Positions 5,231-6,174 of a stretch of 6,174 nt of DNA are shown here, piece after piece. The DNA comes from an uncultured Ignavibacteriales bacterium (GTDB lineage: Bacteria > Bacteroidota > Ignavibacteria > Ignavibacteriales > Ignavibacteriaceae), in assembly GCA_903915485.1 (NCBI GenBank), contig CAIWTC010000237.1, forward strand, positions 1-6,174, read 5' to 3'. How positions within the stretch are numbered: the stretch's first letter is position 1; every line of letters begins with the position of its first letter. The position numbers and the translations under genes were made by a program. A model generated the notes under the pieces. The model saw only the letters and a list, made by a program, of their open reading frames with translations, made no database searches and had not been told where the DNA came from.

Positions 5231-6174
5231 TTGAGTAAAATTCAATCTTGCTTAGAAAAAGTAAATCTCTATAAAAATCAAGAGGCATCCCCTTCACAGG
5301 CGGTCGAAAAATACCTTTCTAATATTGAGCAGCAGAAAAATTTAAACGCGTACAATTTTGTTTTTAATGAACTCGCCCTGGATTCAGCAAAAAAAGTTGA
5401 GGAAAAAATTGCAAACGGAACCGCAGGCAAACTTGCAGGTTTAGTTGTTGCTATTAAGGATGTGCTTTCTATAAAAGACCTTCCTATGACTTCTTCTTCC
5501 AAAATTTTAACTGACTTCACGCCCCTATATACCGCATTCGCAGTTCAAAAATTAATTGACGAAGATGCAATCATAATCGGCAAAACCAATTGCGATGAGT
5601 TCGCAATGGGTTCTTCAAATGAAAATTCAGCTTTCGGCAATGTGCTTAACCCTGTTGATATCACCCGTACACCGGGCGGTTCAAGCGGAGGCAGCGCAGT
5701 TGCAGTTGCGGCAAACCTTTGCGACTTTTCACTCGGTACAGATACCGGCGGTTCGATTCGTCAACCTGCAGCATTTTGTGGTGTTGTCGGACTTAAACCG
5801 ACTTACTCGCTTGTTTCAAGATTCGGTCTAACCGCGTTTGCATCCTCATTTGATTCTATCGGCCCTTTCACACATTGCGTTGAAGATGCCGCCCTTGCGC
5901 TTGGAGCAATAGCGGGTTATGATAAAAATGATTCAACATCTTCTAATACAGCAACCATAGATTATAATTCTGAAATTGCACAAGATGTAAAGAAAATCAG
6001 AATCGGTATTCCAAAAGAATACTTCGCCGACGGTCTTCAGCAGGAAATAAAAGAATCGATTGAAGCAGTAATCAAAAAACTTGAAGCACAGGGATTTGAA
6101 ATTGAACCGGTCTCACTTCCCCTTACTGAATACGCTATTGCAACTTATTACATACTAACAACCGCAGAAGCATC
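5231..6174 (+). CDS. gatA: Asp/Glu-tRNA(Asn/Gln) amidotransferase subunit A (partial, runs off the right edge)
   Basis: The glutaminase/amidase subunit of the GatCAB complex, which turns misacylated Glu-tRNA(Gln) or Asp-tRNA(Asn) into Gln-tRNA or Asn-tRNA. The first 314 residues are present; full GatA is about 470-490. All three catalytic residues of the amidase signature family are seen: Lys76 in VVAIKD, the cis-Ser151 in GGSSGGS (149-155), and the nucleophile Ser175 in GTDTGGSIRQP (169-179). VGLKPTYS (186-193) follows. TTG at 5231 is the only usual start codon before the conserved N-terminal helix: an in-frame TAG stands at 5225-5227, and the next ATG falls near residue 86, past Lys76. It follows the second tat gene by 3 bp in the same frame, so the mRNA is probably shared. 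The stop lies outside the window. Confidence 0.96.
   Translation, partial: MSKIQSCLEKVNLYKNQEASPSQAVEKYLSNIEQQKNLNAYNFVFNELALDSAKKVEEKIANGTAGKLAGLVVAIKDVLSIKDLPMTSSSKILTDFTPLYTAFAVQKLIDEDAIIIGKTNCDEFAMGSSNENSAFGNVLNPVDITRTPGGSSGGSAVAVAANLCDFSLGTDTGGSIRQPAAFCGVVGLKPTYSLVSRFGLTAFASSFDSIGPFTHCVEDAALALGAIAGYDKNDSTSSNTATIDYNSEIAQDVKKIRIGIPKEYFADGLQQEIKESIEAVIKKLEAQGFEIEPVSLPLTEYAIATYYILTTAEA

Noticed and set aside
5278..5520. Minus-strand open frame antisense to gatA
   Set aside because: No motif or ribosome binding site, and it overlaps the conserved GatA N-terminal region completely.
5595..5831. Plus-strand open frame inside gatA in another frame
   Set aside because: Shadow of gatA, whose frame holds the catalytic Lys, cis-Ser and Ser motifs.

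Overview
The window reads as chromosomal DNA of moderately low G+C from a Gram-negative bacterium of the Bacteroidota/Chlorobi side of the tree. Ignavibacteria or a relative is my best guess. The reasons are a short 'archaeal-type' phosphatidylserine decarboxylase joined to pssA, several genes with weak or no Shine-Dalgarno sequence beside others with a clear AAGG, and a secreted LPP20-like protein followed by a second small secreted protein of a kind I associate with that group. The placement is inference; no rRNA or other marker is present.

Layout. Positions 1-2181 hold two minus-strand genes, both with signal peptides. The first is a 652-residue exported protein with an LPP20-like N-terminal domain, a Ser/Thr-rich linker and an NTF2-like C-terminal domain. 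After 73 bp comes the N-terminus of a second exported protein, cut by the window's left edge. Positions 2182-2751 are a 570-bp gap between divergent transcription units. It has no convincing protein gene, but it carries a perfect TATAAT hexamer, two small hairpins and a terminator-like hairpin with a U-tract on the plus strand, followed by a possible promoter for the next gene.

Positions 2752-6174 are a tightly packed plus-strand run, probably one operon: a divergent PurC (SAICAR synthetase)-like protein that lacks the family's key charged residues, psd, pssA, two tandem tatA/tatB-type genes, and gatA (cut by the right edge). Gaps are 9, 0, 23, 5 and 3 bp.

How they work together. PssA makes phosphatidylserine from CDP-diacylglycerol and serine, and Psd decarboxylates it to phosphatidylethanolamine, so these two adjacent genes form a complete PE branch. 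The Tat genes encode small membrane subunits of the twin-arginine export pathway. GatA is the amidase subunit of the Asp/Glu-tRNA amidotransferase. The common theme is housekeeping at the membrane and in translation. The odd member is the PurC-like protein, which keeps the fold signature but apparently not the active site, and is the most interesting item here. Nothing looks like a mobile element, CRISPR array, phage or defence island.
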